The notes under the pieces are model-generated. The model saw only the letters and a program-made list of their open reading frames with translations, did no database searches and was not told the DNA's origin. A stretch of DNA of 64,000 nt from positions 434,001 through 498,000 of the forward strand of contig JAILWI010000001.1 of assembly GCA_025699005.1 (NCBI GenBank). The letters run 5' to 3'. The DNA comes from Chloroflexota bacterium (GTDB taxonomy: Bacteria > Chloroflexota > Limnocylindria > QHBO01). Made by a program: the position numbers and the translations under genes. Positions 57,468 to 64,000 of the stretch are shown here, piece after piece (the stretch's first letter is position 1; every line of letters starts with the position of its first letter).

Positions 57468-58871
57468 TTGGCCCCATCCAGTTCCGCAGGACGACCCGAC
57501 CAGCCTCGCTCCATGCCGCTTCGGGCGACGGGCGGTGGCCTGCGTCGCGGCTTCGCGTCGCTGTCGGTGCGCAACTACCGCCTCTACTGGTCCGGCCAGG
57601 TCGTGAGCCTCATCGGCACCTGGATGCAGCAGGTGAGCCTTCCGTGGCTCGTCCTGGCGCTCGGCGGCACACCGATCCAGCTCGGCTTCGTGGCCGTCCT
57701 CCAGTTCGGTCCGGCCATGTTCCTGGCACCGTTCGGCGGGGTCATCGCCGACCGCGTCGACAAGCGGCTCGCCCTCGTCGCGACGCAGATCGCGGCCAGC
57801 GGCCAGGCCTTCATCCTCTTCGTCCTCGTGGCCACCGGCATCGTCGAGATCCCGATGGTGCTGGGCATGGCGTTCGTGCTCGGCCTCATCAATGCCGTGG
57901 ACATGCCCGTGCGGCAGTCGCTCGCCGCCGACCTCGTGCCGCGCAATCTGCTGCCGAACGCGATCGCGCTCAACTCGATGGCCTTCAACTCGGCGCGTGT
58001 CGTCGGGCCGGCGCTGGCGGGCGTCATCATCGCCGCGGTGACCGGCGTGACGGGGTCGGCCCTGGCGGGCGTCGCGATCAACCTGCTGCTGAACACCGTG
58101 ACGTACGCCGGCGTGCTGACCGGTCTCCTCCGCATGGACGCCACCGCCATTCGACGCAACGAGCGGCCGGAGCGACATCCGCCGGTGCTCGACAGCCTGC
58201 GGGAGGGATTCCACCACGCCGTCCGGACGCCCATCGTCCTGTGGTCGCTGGTCCTGCTCGGCGGCATCGCCGCCTTCGGGTTCAACTTCCAGATCCTGCT
58301 GCCCCTCTTCGCCACCGAGATCCTGAACCTCGACGCCGACGGATACGGGGCGCTGTACGCGGCCATGGGTGTGGGATCGCTCGCCGGATCACTGACCCTT
58401 GCCATCATGCGCCGCCGGCGCGCGATCCCCCTGATGCTCGGCGGGGGACTCGTCTTCGCCGGGCTGCTGGTGGGGATCGCCGCATCGACGGTGGTCTGGC
58501 TGGCAGCCGCACTCATCCTGCTGGCCGGGTTCTTCAGCATGCTGATGATCAACTCGATCAACGCCACGGTCCAGGCCAACGTGGCCGATGCGCTCCGCGG
58601 CCGGGTGATGAGTTTCTACACCGCGGTCTTCGCGGGATCGGCGCCGCTCGGCGGCCTCTTCGCCGGATTCGTGGCCGAGACCTGGGGCACGCCGGCTGCC
58701 TTCCTTGCCGGGGCGGCGCTCTCGGCGATCACCGTCGGCATCGTGGCTCTCGGATTCCGGGCCGCGGACCGCGCCGATGCGCTGGGCGTCACCACGCTCG
58801 ACGCGCCGTCCGACGCGTCGGCCGATCAGGAGCCCGGCGCCAGGGCGGCGCGACCCTCAGCGGCGCGCTGA
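57468..58871 (+). CDS. MFS transporter (MFS_3/EntS-like exporter), copy 2
   Basis: 467 residues from a TTG, chosen because GGAG lies 8 nt before it. Twelve helices; VRNYRLYWSGQVVSLIGTWMQQ and GGVIADRVDKRLALV mirror copy 1. The last 30 residues are cytoplasmic and Asp/Ala-rich. Its end overlaps the convergent marR-like gene by 15 nt. Confidence 0.9.
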   Translation: MAPSSSAGRPDQPRSMPLRATGGGLRRGFASLSVRNYRLYWSGQVVSLIGTWMQQVSLPWLVLALGGTPIQLGFVAVLQFGPAMFLAPFGGVIADRVDKRLALVATQIAASGQAFILFVLVATGIVEIPMVLGMAFVLGLINAVDMPVRQSLAADLVPRNLLPNAIALNSMAFNSARVVGPALAGVIIAAVTGVTGSALAGVAINLLLNTVTYAGVLTGLLRMDATAIRRNERPERHPPVLDSLREGFHHAVRTPIVLWSLVLLGGIAAFGFNFQILLPLFATEILNLDADGYGALYAAMGVGSLAGSLTLAIMRRRRAIPLMLGGGLVFAGLLVGIAASTVVWLAAALILLAGFFSMLMINSINATVQANVADALRGRVMSFYTAVFAGSAPLGGLFAGFVAETWGTPAAFLAGAALSAITVGIVALGFRAADRADALGVTTLDAPSDASADQEPGARAARPSAAR

Positions 58872-59363
58872 GTGATCGGGCAGCAGGACCTGGAGCTCCT
58901 CCAGGGCGGCGGCGACCCCGGCGCGCCGGTCCTCGGGCAACGGCTCGAGCAGCTCGCGGGCCGCGGCGAGCAGGTCCTTGCGCATGGCCCGCGCCTGGCG
59001 TCGTCCCTTCGGGGTGGGCGCGAGCAGGACGGCCCGCTTGTCGTTCGGGTCGGTGCGTCGCTCGACGAGGTCGGCATCGGCGAGGCTGCTCGCCAGCCGC
59101 GTGACGACCGGCGCGGTGACCATGAGCCGGCGCGCCACCTCGGCCTGCGGCTGCGGTCCGAGCGTGTCGACGATTCGCAGCACGTTGTACTGCTGGTAGG
59201 TGAGGTCGCCCCACGTCTGCCGGCGGCGGGCGTGCGCCACGAGATGCCGCATCACGGGCGCAACTGTGCCGATGAGGCTTGCCTCGAGGCTCGGCGCCTC
59301 GCCGGGCGCCGGGCTGGAGCTCCGCGTTCGGCGCGGGCGAGCGGCCGGGGCGTTGGGGGCCAT
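58857..59363 (-). CDS. MarR-family transcriptional regulator
   Basis: 168 residues. The winged helix (about 45-120) contains LTYQQYNVLRIVDTLGPQPQAEVARRLMVTAPVVTRLASSLADADLVERR and the wing DPNDKRAVLLAPTPKGRRQA. MarR proteins are mostly repressors released by phenolic or drug-like ligands. It lies between MFS copies 2 and 3 in the opposite direction. The start at 59363 shares its CATG with the start of the divergent MFS gene, leaving no space for a promoter; its N-terminal 25 residues are Pro/Ser/Arg-rich and may be partly untranslated. Confidence 0.9.
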   Translation of the reverse strand: MAPNAPAARPRRTRSSSPAPGEAPSLEASLIGTVAPVMRHLVAHARRRQTWGDLTYQQYNVLRIVDTLGPQPQAEVARRLMVTAPVVTRLASSLADADLVERRTDPNDKRAVLLAPTPKGRRQARAMRKDLLAAARELLEPLPEDRRAGVAAALEELQVLLPDHSARR

Positions 59364-60576
59364 GGCGATGGATCGTAGCAGCCCGAGCCGAGCGGGGCTG
59401 ACGCTCGTCCTGCTGGCGGTGGCGCACGCGGCGATCCACGCCCTGTCGGCCCTCATGCCGCTCGTCTACCCGATCGTCGTCGTCGAGTACGGGCTCAACG
59501 TGGCCGACATCGGCATCTTCATCGGCATCACCACCGCCGTCGGCGGCACGATGCAGCTGGCGTACGGCTTCCTGACGCGCTACGTCGCCCGCCCCGCCCT
59601 GCTGGCCGGCGGTCAGCTGCTCTTCGGGGCAAGCCTCCTGGTCGGCGGACTCTCGCAGTCGATCGTGCAGCTGCTCGCCGCGATCAGCGTCAGCCGCATC
59701 GGAGCCAGCCCGCAGCACCCGGTCGGGAACGCCCTCATCTCCGACGTCTATCCCGCGCAGCGCCGTGGCTTCGCGATCAGCGCCCACATCAGCGGCGGGA
59801 ACATCGGCACCATCCTCGTGCCGTTCATCGGCGCCGCTCTGCTGCTCGCGTTCGGCTGGCAGGCGACGCTCATGCTGTTCGGGATCCCGCCGCTCATCAT
59901 CGGGGTGCTCATCGCCGTCTTCGTGCGCGAGGACCACGCCGACTACCGGCGGCGCGCCCGCGCCTCGGGCTCGGTGCGTCAGCACCTGGGCCAGGTGATC
60001 GGGCGTGGCGACCTGCGGCTCATCCTGGGAGCGTCGCTGGTGGCGGCCGGCGGCCGGGGCCTCGACATCGTGGCGCCGTTCATGGTGCTCTACCTGTCCG
60101 GCCCGCTGGGATTCGACGAGCGGACGGTCGCCATCCTCTACGCCATCCTGCTCGTCGGCGCGGTGGGCGGGCCGATCCTGGCCGGCATCCTGTCCGACCG
60201 CTTCGGCCGGCGACGCACCCTCGTGGCGTACTACCTCGCATCGGCCGTGGGGATCCTGGCGTTCCTCGCGGCCGGCGCGAACCTCTTCTTCCTGGTTCCC
60301 GTTCTGCTGCCGTTCGGCACCGCGGTCTTCAGCGAGTCGCCGGTGCTCCAGGCCTTCCTCGCCGACCGGGCGACGGGGCCGATGCGCGACGTCGCGTTCG
60401 CGGTCTACTTCACGTTCGCCTTCGGAATCGGCGCGGCATGGGCGTTCGTCATCGGCGCGGTGGCCGGCGGGATCGGCTATCCGGCAGCGTTCACGATCAT
60501 GGCCGCCTCGTACCTCGTGGCCGCCGGGCTCCTGTTTGCCGTGCGAGGCCGCGGACCCGAGCCGGAGCCGGCCTAG
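59362..60576 (+). CDS. MFS transporter (fosmidomycin-resistance-like)
   Basis: 404 residues (ATG at 59368 is as likely). A different MFS branch from the two copies upstream: AVAHAAIHALSALMPLVYPIV in helix 1 with its His pair, GASPQHPVGNALISD and SDRFGRRRTLV in loop 8-9. These features recall Fsr/NarK-like FSR exporters. The ATGs overlap the start of the marR-like gene head-on. Ends on a CTAG shared with the GDT1 gene. Confidence 0.88.
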   Translation: MAMDRSSPSRAGLTLVLLAVAHAAIHALSALMPLVYPIVVVEYGLNVADIGIFIGITTAVGGTMQLAYGFLTRYVARPALLAGGQLLFGASLLVGGLSQSIVQLLAAISVSRIGASPQHPVGNALISDVYPAQRRGFAISAHISGGNIGTILVPFIGAALLLAFGWQATLMLFGIPPLIIGVLIAVFVREDHADYRRRARASGSVRQHLGQVIGRGDLRLILGASLVAAGGRGLDIVAPFMVLYLSGPLGFDERTVAILYAILLVGAVGGPILAGILSDRFGRRRTLVAYYLASAVGILAFLAAGANLFFLVPVLLPFGTAVFSESPVLQAFLADRATGPMRDVAFAVYFTFAFGIGAAWAFVIGAVAGGIGYPAAFTIMAASYLVAAGLLFAVRGRGPEPEPA

Positions 60577-61181
60577 TCCGCCGCGCCGACGATGGCGCCG
60601 GCAAGGACGACGGCACCGGCGATGGCGAAGAGGGCCGCGGATCCGACGCGGATGAAGCGCGCGGGAAGGCGCGTTCCCACCTGCCGGCCGACCACCACGG
60701 CCACGAGGTTGGCGGCGATCTCCCCGGCGGTCGAGCCGATCCACGTCGGGAGGGCGCCGTTGCTCGCGGCGAGCGCGAACGTGGCGAGCATCGTCTTGTC
60801 GCCCAGCTCGCCCAGGATGAAGGTGCCGGCCACGGTGAGGACCAGGGCCGCGCCCGCCAGGCGCCGGCGGCCGGACCGCGCGGTTGCCTGCTCAACCTCC
60901 TCCTCGTCGTCGTCACCGCCCAGGGTCCAGGCGGCCACGACCAGGAACGCGACACCCGCCACGATCCCGACGAGCGACTCCGGCATGGCCGTACCGACCA
61001 GCGCACCGACCGCCACGCTCAGCCCCTGGATGAGGGCGGCCGCCAGTACCAGCCCAGTCACGACCGGCATGGCGGGATAGCGGGTGGCGAAGGCGAGGAT
61101 GAGGAGCTGGCTTTTGTCACCGAACTCGGCGACGAAGATCGCGCCGAAGGCGATGCCGGCTGCACCGAGGAACGGGAGCAT
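60573..61181 (-). CDS. TMEM165/GDT1-family (UPF0016) cation transporter
   Basis: 202 residues, six helices in two inverted repeats. Each repeat carries the family signature: EFGDKSQLLILAF at about 19-31 and ELGDKTMLATFAL at about 124-136. The loop between is acidic (GGDDDEEEVEQ). Relatives exchange Mn2+ or Ca2+ for protons. No yybP-type Mn2+ riboswitch is seen. Starts 6 nt after TAGGAT, without a ribosome site. Confidence 0.93.
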   Translation of the reverse strand: MLPFLGAAGIAFGAIFVAEFGDKSQLLILAFATRYPAMPVVTGLVLAAALIQGLSVAVGALVGTAMPESLVGIVAGVAFLVVAAWTLGGDDDEEEVEQATARSGRRRLAGAALVLTVAGTFILGELGDKTMLATFALAASNGALPTWIGSTAGEIAANLVAVVVGRQVGTRLPARFIRVGSAALFAIAGAVVLAGAIVGAAD

Positions 61182-61187
61182 CGGCCG

Positions 61188-61193
61188 ATCCTA
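61188..61193 (-). promoter_or_regulatory. -10-like box of a leaderless promoter (GDT1)
   Basis: TAGGAT on the minus strand with a 6-nt gap to the ATG at 61181. Confidence 0.5.
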
Positions 61194-61204
61194 GCGGTGA
61201 AGGG

Positions 61205-61585
61205 TCAGCAGACGGGCACGCTCTCGCAGATCTCGTCGACGCGGTTGTCGAGCGCCTCGATCCGATCGAGGACCCGGTCGAGTTGGTCGAGGATGAGCTG
61301 GGTGTCGGCCGTTCCGCCACCGGTGCCACCGTTGGAGGGGACATCGGAGCTGAAGGCGACGACCCACTCCTCGATGTCGTTCTCGAGCTCCGCCAGGCGC
61401 ATCGACAGCGCGCTCATCGGCACGCCGCGCTCCATCGTCTCGACCTGGGCCCGCAGGTCGGCGACCTCCCCGCGCGCCGACTCGAGGTCGCCGCGCAGCC
61501 CGATCGTCCAGAGCAGGACGAGCAGAAGCAGGACGAGGCTCGCGAGCCCCAGGATGACGAGGACGGGCGTGGCGGCAGATCGCAT
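61205..61585 (-). CDS. small membrane-anchored coiled-coil protein
   Basis: 126 residues: one N-terminal membrane helix (about 7-30), a heptad-rich segment DLESARGEVADLRAQVETME and a second AELENDIEEW, a Gly/Thr linker (GGTGGGT) and a third helical stretch ILDQLDRVLDRIEALDNRVDE ending ESVPVC. The two end cysteines could form a disulfide. I recognise no family; it resembles short cell-envelope or FtsB-like scaffolds in form only. Confidence 0.65.
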   Translation of the reverse strand: MRSAATPVLVILGLASLVLLLLVLLWTIGLRGDLESARGEVADLRAQVETMERGVPMSALSMRLAELENDIEEWVVAFSSDVPSNGGTGGGTADTQLILDQLDRVLDRIEALDNRVDEICESVPVC

Positions 61586-61630
61586 GCCCGCTCCCTCAGC
61601 AAGAGCGGGACCGCGCCGCGCGCCGACGGC

Positions 61631-63940
61631 TCAGCCCTTGACGATCAGCCGCTCGAGCTCGGCTTCGCTCGAGGCGGTGAGGGCGCGGATGGCATCGGCA
61701 TTCACATCGGCCACGATGATGTCGCCGATCTCGTCGTTCACCGAGCTGAAGATGCCGATCTCGTTCATCCGCTCGGCCTGGCGCCGGTTGTCGTCGGTCG
61801 GCGTCACGTAGTGAACCGACGCGGCGCGATAGCGATGGACGAGGAAGACATGCATGAGCGTCATGAGCCGCTTGCGCCGATGCGGATCCGAGATCCGCTG
61901 GTCGCGAACGGAAAGGATCGTGCGGCCGCGACGGTCGACGATCGGCTCGAAGACGATGCTCGCCAGGCGCGTTCCATCGGTCGTGTCGGCGCTCAGCTCC
62001 AGCACGTCGGAGCCGGCGGTGTGCGGCCGCAGGGTGACGCGCGGGTCGCCCTCGACCCCGTGATGGCGCGCCCAGACGCCGAGCCAGCCGGCCAGGACGC
62101 GGGTCGGAACCTCCGTCTGCACGAGGTGCTGCGACTGCGTGGAGCCCGCTCCCATGGCCTTCGTCGTGGCGGTCTGGCCGGTGGCCGCGAGCAGGGCGGC
62201 GTCGGCCCGCGGACCCCCGACCAGGGTCTGTGGCGTTCGGTATGGCGACTCGAGGAGCCGCAGCTTCCGCTGGAGCCGGGCGAGGGCCAGCATCCCGTCG
62301 TCGCGCAGCGCGGTGGCGAACTCCTCGGCAGCGAGGCCGTCGATCTGGTGGCCGCCATAGGTGATGAAGTTGAAGACGAATCCCATGCGACCCAGCTCCT
62401 CGGGGAAGCGGCGCATCTCCTCGTCGGTCATGCCGGTCGTGTCCCAGTTGAAGGACGGGGAGAGGTTGTAGGCCAGCATCTTGTCGGGGTACACGGCGTG
62501 GATCGCATCGGCAAAGCGACGCGCGTCGTCGAGGTTCGCGGTCTTCGTCTCCATCCACAGCAGATCGGCGAACGGCGCCGCGGCCAGCGACTTGGCGATC
62601 GCGTAGTCGATGCTGCCGGCGACCTGGTGGTAGCCCTCGGGCGTGCGGGCCATCTCAGCATTCCAGAAGGGATCGACCCCGAGCTCGCGACCTCGCGATC
62701 TCGCCGCGGCCCACGACGCACGGCTCGCGAAGTCGTTCCACTCGTCGATGCGCATGGCCGGCTCCGCGCCCTCCTCGGCGCGCGCCGCGAGCGCCTCGGC
62801 GACGGCCTGGCCGTAGGTCATGAGCCCCGCGTCCGACTGCCACGCATCGAGGAAGCGATCGGCGACGACGTCGAGCGTCGCGTCGGGGTCATGGCGTCCC
62901 TCGTGGGCCGCCTCGTCGATGACGGTGCACAGCCCCTGGCGCTCGAGCCACGACTCGGCGGCCGCGTACTCGTCGTCGTCCACGGCGTAGAGGAGGTGGC
63001 CCTTCAGCTCGGACAGGCCGGCCCGATGGAGCCGGCGGATGACCGCCAGGAACCCGACCCGGTACGACGGAACGTCGGGATTCGTGACGCCCAGGATGAA
63101 TGGCTGGTCCCGCTCGTCGCCGTTGCCGTCGAGCAGGTTCGCGGCCTCGGCATCGGTGCGGGCGACGACGATGCCGGCCACGCCCATGATGTCGAGCTGG
63201 AGCCGGGCCGCGTTCAGGCGCTTGATCTGCTCGTCGCTGGGGACGAGCACCTTGCCACCCTGGTGTCCGCACTTCTTGGCGCCCGGCTTCTGGTCCTCGA
63301 TGTGATAGCCGGGGACCCCCGCCTCGACGAACCGGCGGATGAGGTTGCGGACGTGACCGTCGCCGCCGTGCCCGGTGTCGGCATCCGCGATGATCAGCGG
63401 CGTGTAGTCGACCTCGGGGGTCGAGGCACGCTCGGCGTCGGTCATCCGGGCTCGCGCGAAGCGCTGGTTCCGATCGGCGGTGAGGAGCCCGCGGACGAGC
63501 CCGGCCGCCTCCTCGGGGACCTGGCTCAGCGGGTAGCTCGCGAGATCCGGGCCGGGGTCTTCATCGGCGGATCCCTTGGCCGATGTCGCCCAGCCGCCGA
63601 GGTAGATCGCCTCGATCCCCATGCGCTTCATCGTCACGCCCTGCCCGGGCGAGTAGGGCCCGAAGCTCGTGATCGATCGGCGCTCGGCGAAGCGACGCCG
63701 GAGGAGCTCATGCAGGCGATCCGCAGCCTCGCGGGCGACGGGGTAGTCGACGGCGATCGTGCCGCGCTGGTCCACGACATGGCGCGCCACGTGGAGGCGC
63801 GTGATCTCGCCGAACCGCTCTCCGGTCATCCAGTCCTCGGTTGCCGCGATCTCGGCAGCACGCGTCGCCGACTCGGGGTCGGGGACTGCATCCGGGGCAT
63901 GGTCCGGGGCCGCCTCGGGCGGCCGGATCAGGGTCGTCAT
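61631..63940 (-). CDS. aceA: isocitrate lyase, long ICL2-type
   Basis: 769 residues; cleaves isocitrate to glyoxylate and succinate in the glyoxylate shunt. The catalytic KKCGH (222-226, Cys224), metal site [20 protein letters not shown] and NLSPSFNWD are intact. The length and a C-terminal domain of about 170 residues match ICL2 of mycobacteria, whose C-terminal part binds acetyl-CoA or propionyl-CoA and activates the enzyme. Malate synthase is not in the window. Confidence 0.95.
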   Translation of the reverse strand: MTTLIRPPEAAPDHAPDAVPDPESATRAAEIAATEDWMTGERFGEITRLHVARHVVDQRGTIAVDYPVAREAADRLHELLRRRFAERRSITSFGPYSPGQGVTMKRMGIEAIYLGGWATSAKGSADEDPGPDLASYPLSQVPEEAAGLVRGLLTADRNQRFARARMTDAERASTPEVDYTPLIIADADTGHGGDGHVRNLIRRFVEAGVPGYHIEDQKPGAKKCGHQGGKVLVPSDEQIKRLNAARLQLDIMGVAGIVVARTDAEAANLLDGNGDERDQPFILGVTNPDVPSYRVGFLAVIRRLHRAGLSELKGHLLYAVDDDEYAAAESWLERQGLCTVIDEAAHEGRHDPDATLDVVADRFLDAWQSDAGLMTYGQAVAEALAARAEEGAEPAMRIDEWNDFASRASWAAARSRGRELGVDPFWNAEMARTPEGYHQVAGSIDYAIAKSLAAAPFADLLWMETKTANLDDARRFADAIHAVYPDKMLAYNLSPSFNWDTTGMTDEEMRRFPEELGRMGFVFNFITYGGHQIDGLAAEEFATALRDDGMLALARLQRKLRLLESPYRTPQTLVGGPRADAALLAATGQTATTKAMGAGSTQSQHLVQTEVPTRVLAGWLGVWARHHGVEGDPRVTLRPHTAGSDVLELSADTTDGTRLASIVFEPIVDRRGRTILSVRDQRISDPHRRKRLMTLMHVFLVHRYRAASVHYVTPTDDNRRQAERMNEIGIFSSVNDEIGDIIVADVNADAIRALTASSEAELERLIVKG

Positions 63941-63950
63941 GTCGGTTTCG

Positions 63951-64000
63951 CTACTCGTTCGCGTGGTCGCGATCGCAGAGGTCCGGGCAGTGGCACTCGG
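63951..64000 (-). CDS. possible 3' end of an upstream gene with Cys/His-rich tail
   Basis: A minus-strand frame entering from the right edge ends in TAG at 63951 and reads [15 protein letters not shown] at its end. The Cys-His-Cys spacing suggests a metal-binding tail, but 15 residues are too few to call a gene. Confidence 0.25.
   Translation of the reverse strand, partial: ECHCPDLCDRDHANE

Noticed and set aside
58789-60744. 651-codon minus-strand frame across the marR and MFS genes
   Set aside because: His/Glu/Arg-rich shadow frame; the plus-strand MFS protein has twelve helices and conserved motifs.

Overview
The window is about 64 kb of high-GC (roughly 70 %), gene-dense bacterial chromosome. 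Coenzyme F420 genes (separate cofD, cofC and cofE), several F420/FMN-type oxidoreductases, a heliorhodopsin, a MarP-like periplasmic protease, a tad pilus fragment and a long ICL2-type isocitrate lyase together suggest a Chloroflexota lineage of the Limnocylindria/Ellin6529 kind. An F420-using actinobacterium cannot be excluded, because there is no rRNA or other taxonomic marker here. I see no tRNA, rRNA, CRISPR array, insertion sequence or prophage.

Layout. 1-8111 (minus): an NMT1-type ABC importer (lipoprotein, two permeases, ATPase) with a class III aminotransferase, interrupted by a thioredoxin/CcdA pair and an OmpR-type two-component system. 8189-11485 (minus): group II PLP decarboxylase, short-chain dehydrogenase, ion channel with an RCK domain. 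11691-18177 (plus): two paralogous membrane proteins with different exported domains, flanking two lipoproteins and a heliorhodopsin. 18174-19964 (minus): a degenerate P-loop protein and a CvpA-trypsin protease. 20110-22013 and 25752-27143 (plus): nitrilase-type amidase, luciferase-like oxidoreductase and dihydropyrimidinase, which with the importer and aminotransferase look like a dispersed reductive pyrimidine (or hydantoin) catabolic set. 22176-24624 (plus): tadE-tadE-tadG behind a strongly structured leader. 27204-31747: lipoprotein, lipid kinase, CinA, F420-type PPOX protein, aldehyde dehydrogenase. 31800-35087 (plus): LLM oxidoreductase and cofD-cofC-cofE. 35142-40918: Ser/Thr kinase, NTF2-like protein, hom-asd-VOC operon, DUF885 peptidase. 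41062-48878: sulfatase-like membrane enzyme, a small IDPGSGS protein, a methyltransferase, HAD phosphatase, three-PAS cyclase, acetyltransferase, AlaX, cupin. 48879-52405: a decayed sigma-factor fragment followed by two ECF sigma/membrane anti-sigma-like pairs. 52461-55948: nitroreductase, second DUF885 protein, serine hydrolase. 56051-60576: three MFS exporters with a MarR regulator and a palindromic operator. 60573-64000: GDT1-type transporter, small coiled-coil membrane protein, isocitrate lyase.

Expression pattern. Genes in operons mostly overlap by ATGA/GTGA/TAATG or carry GGAGG-like ribosome sites. In contrast, at least twelve genes at transcription-unit starts have a TANNNT box ending only 6-9 nt before the start codon and no Shine-Dalgarno, the signature of leaderless mRNAs. 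Four convergent pairs end on a shared CTAG. All functions are assigned by reading motifs and recalled family features; no database search was run.
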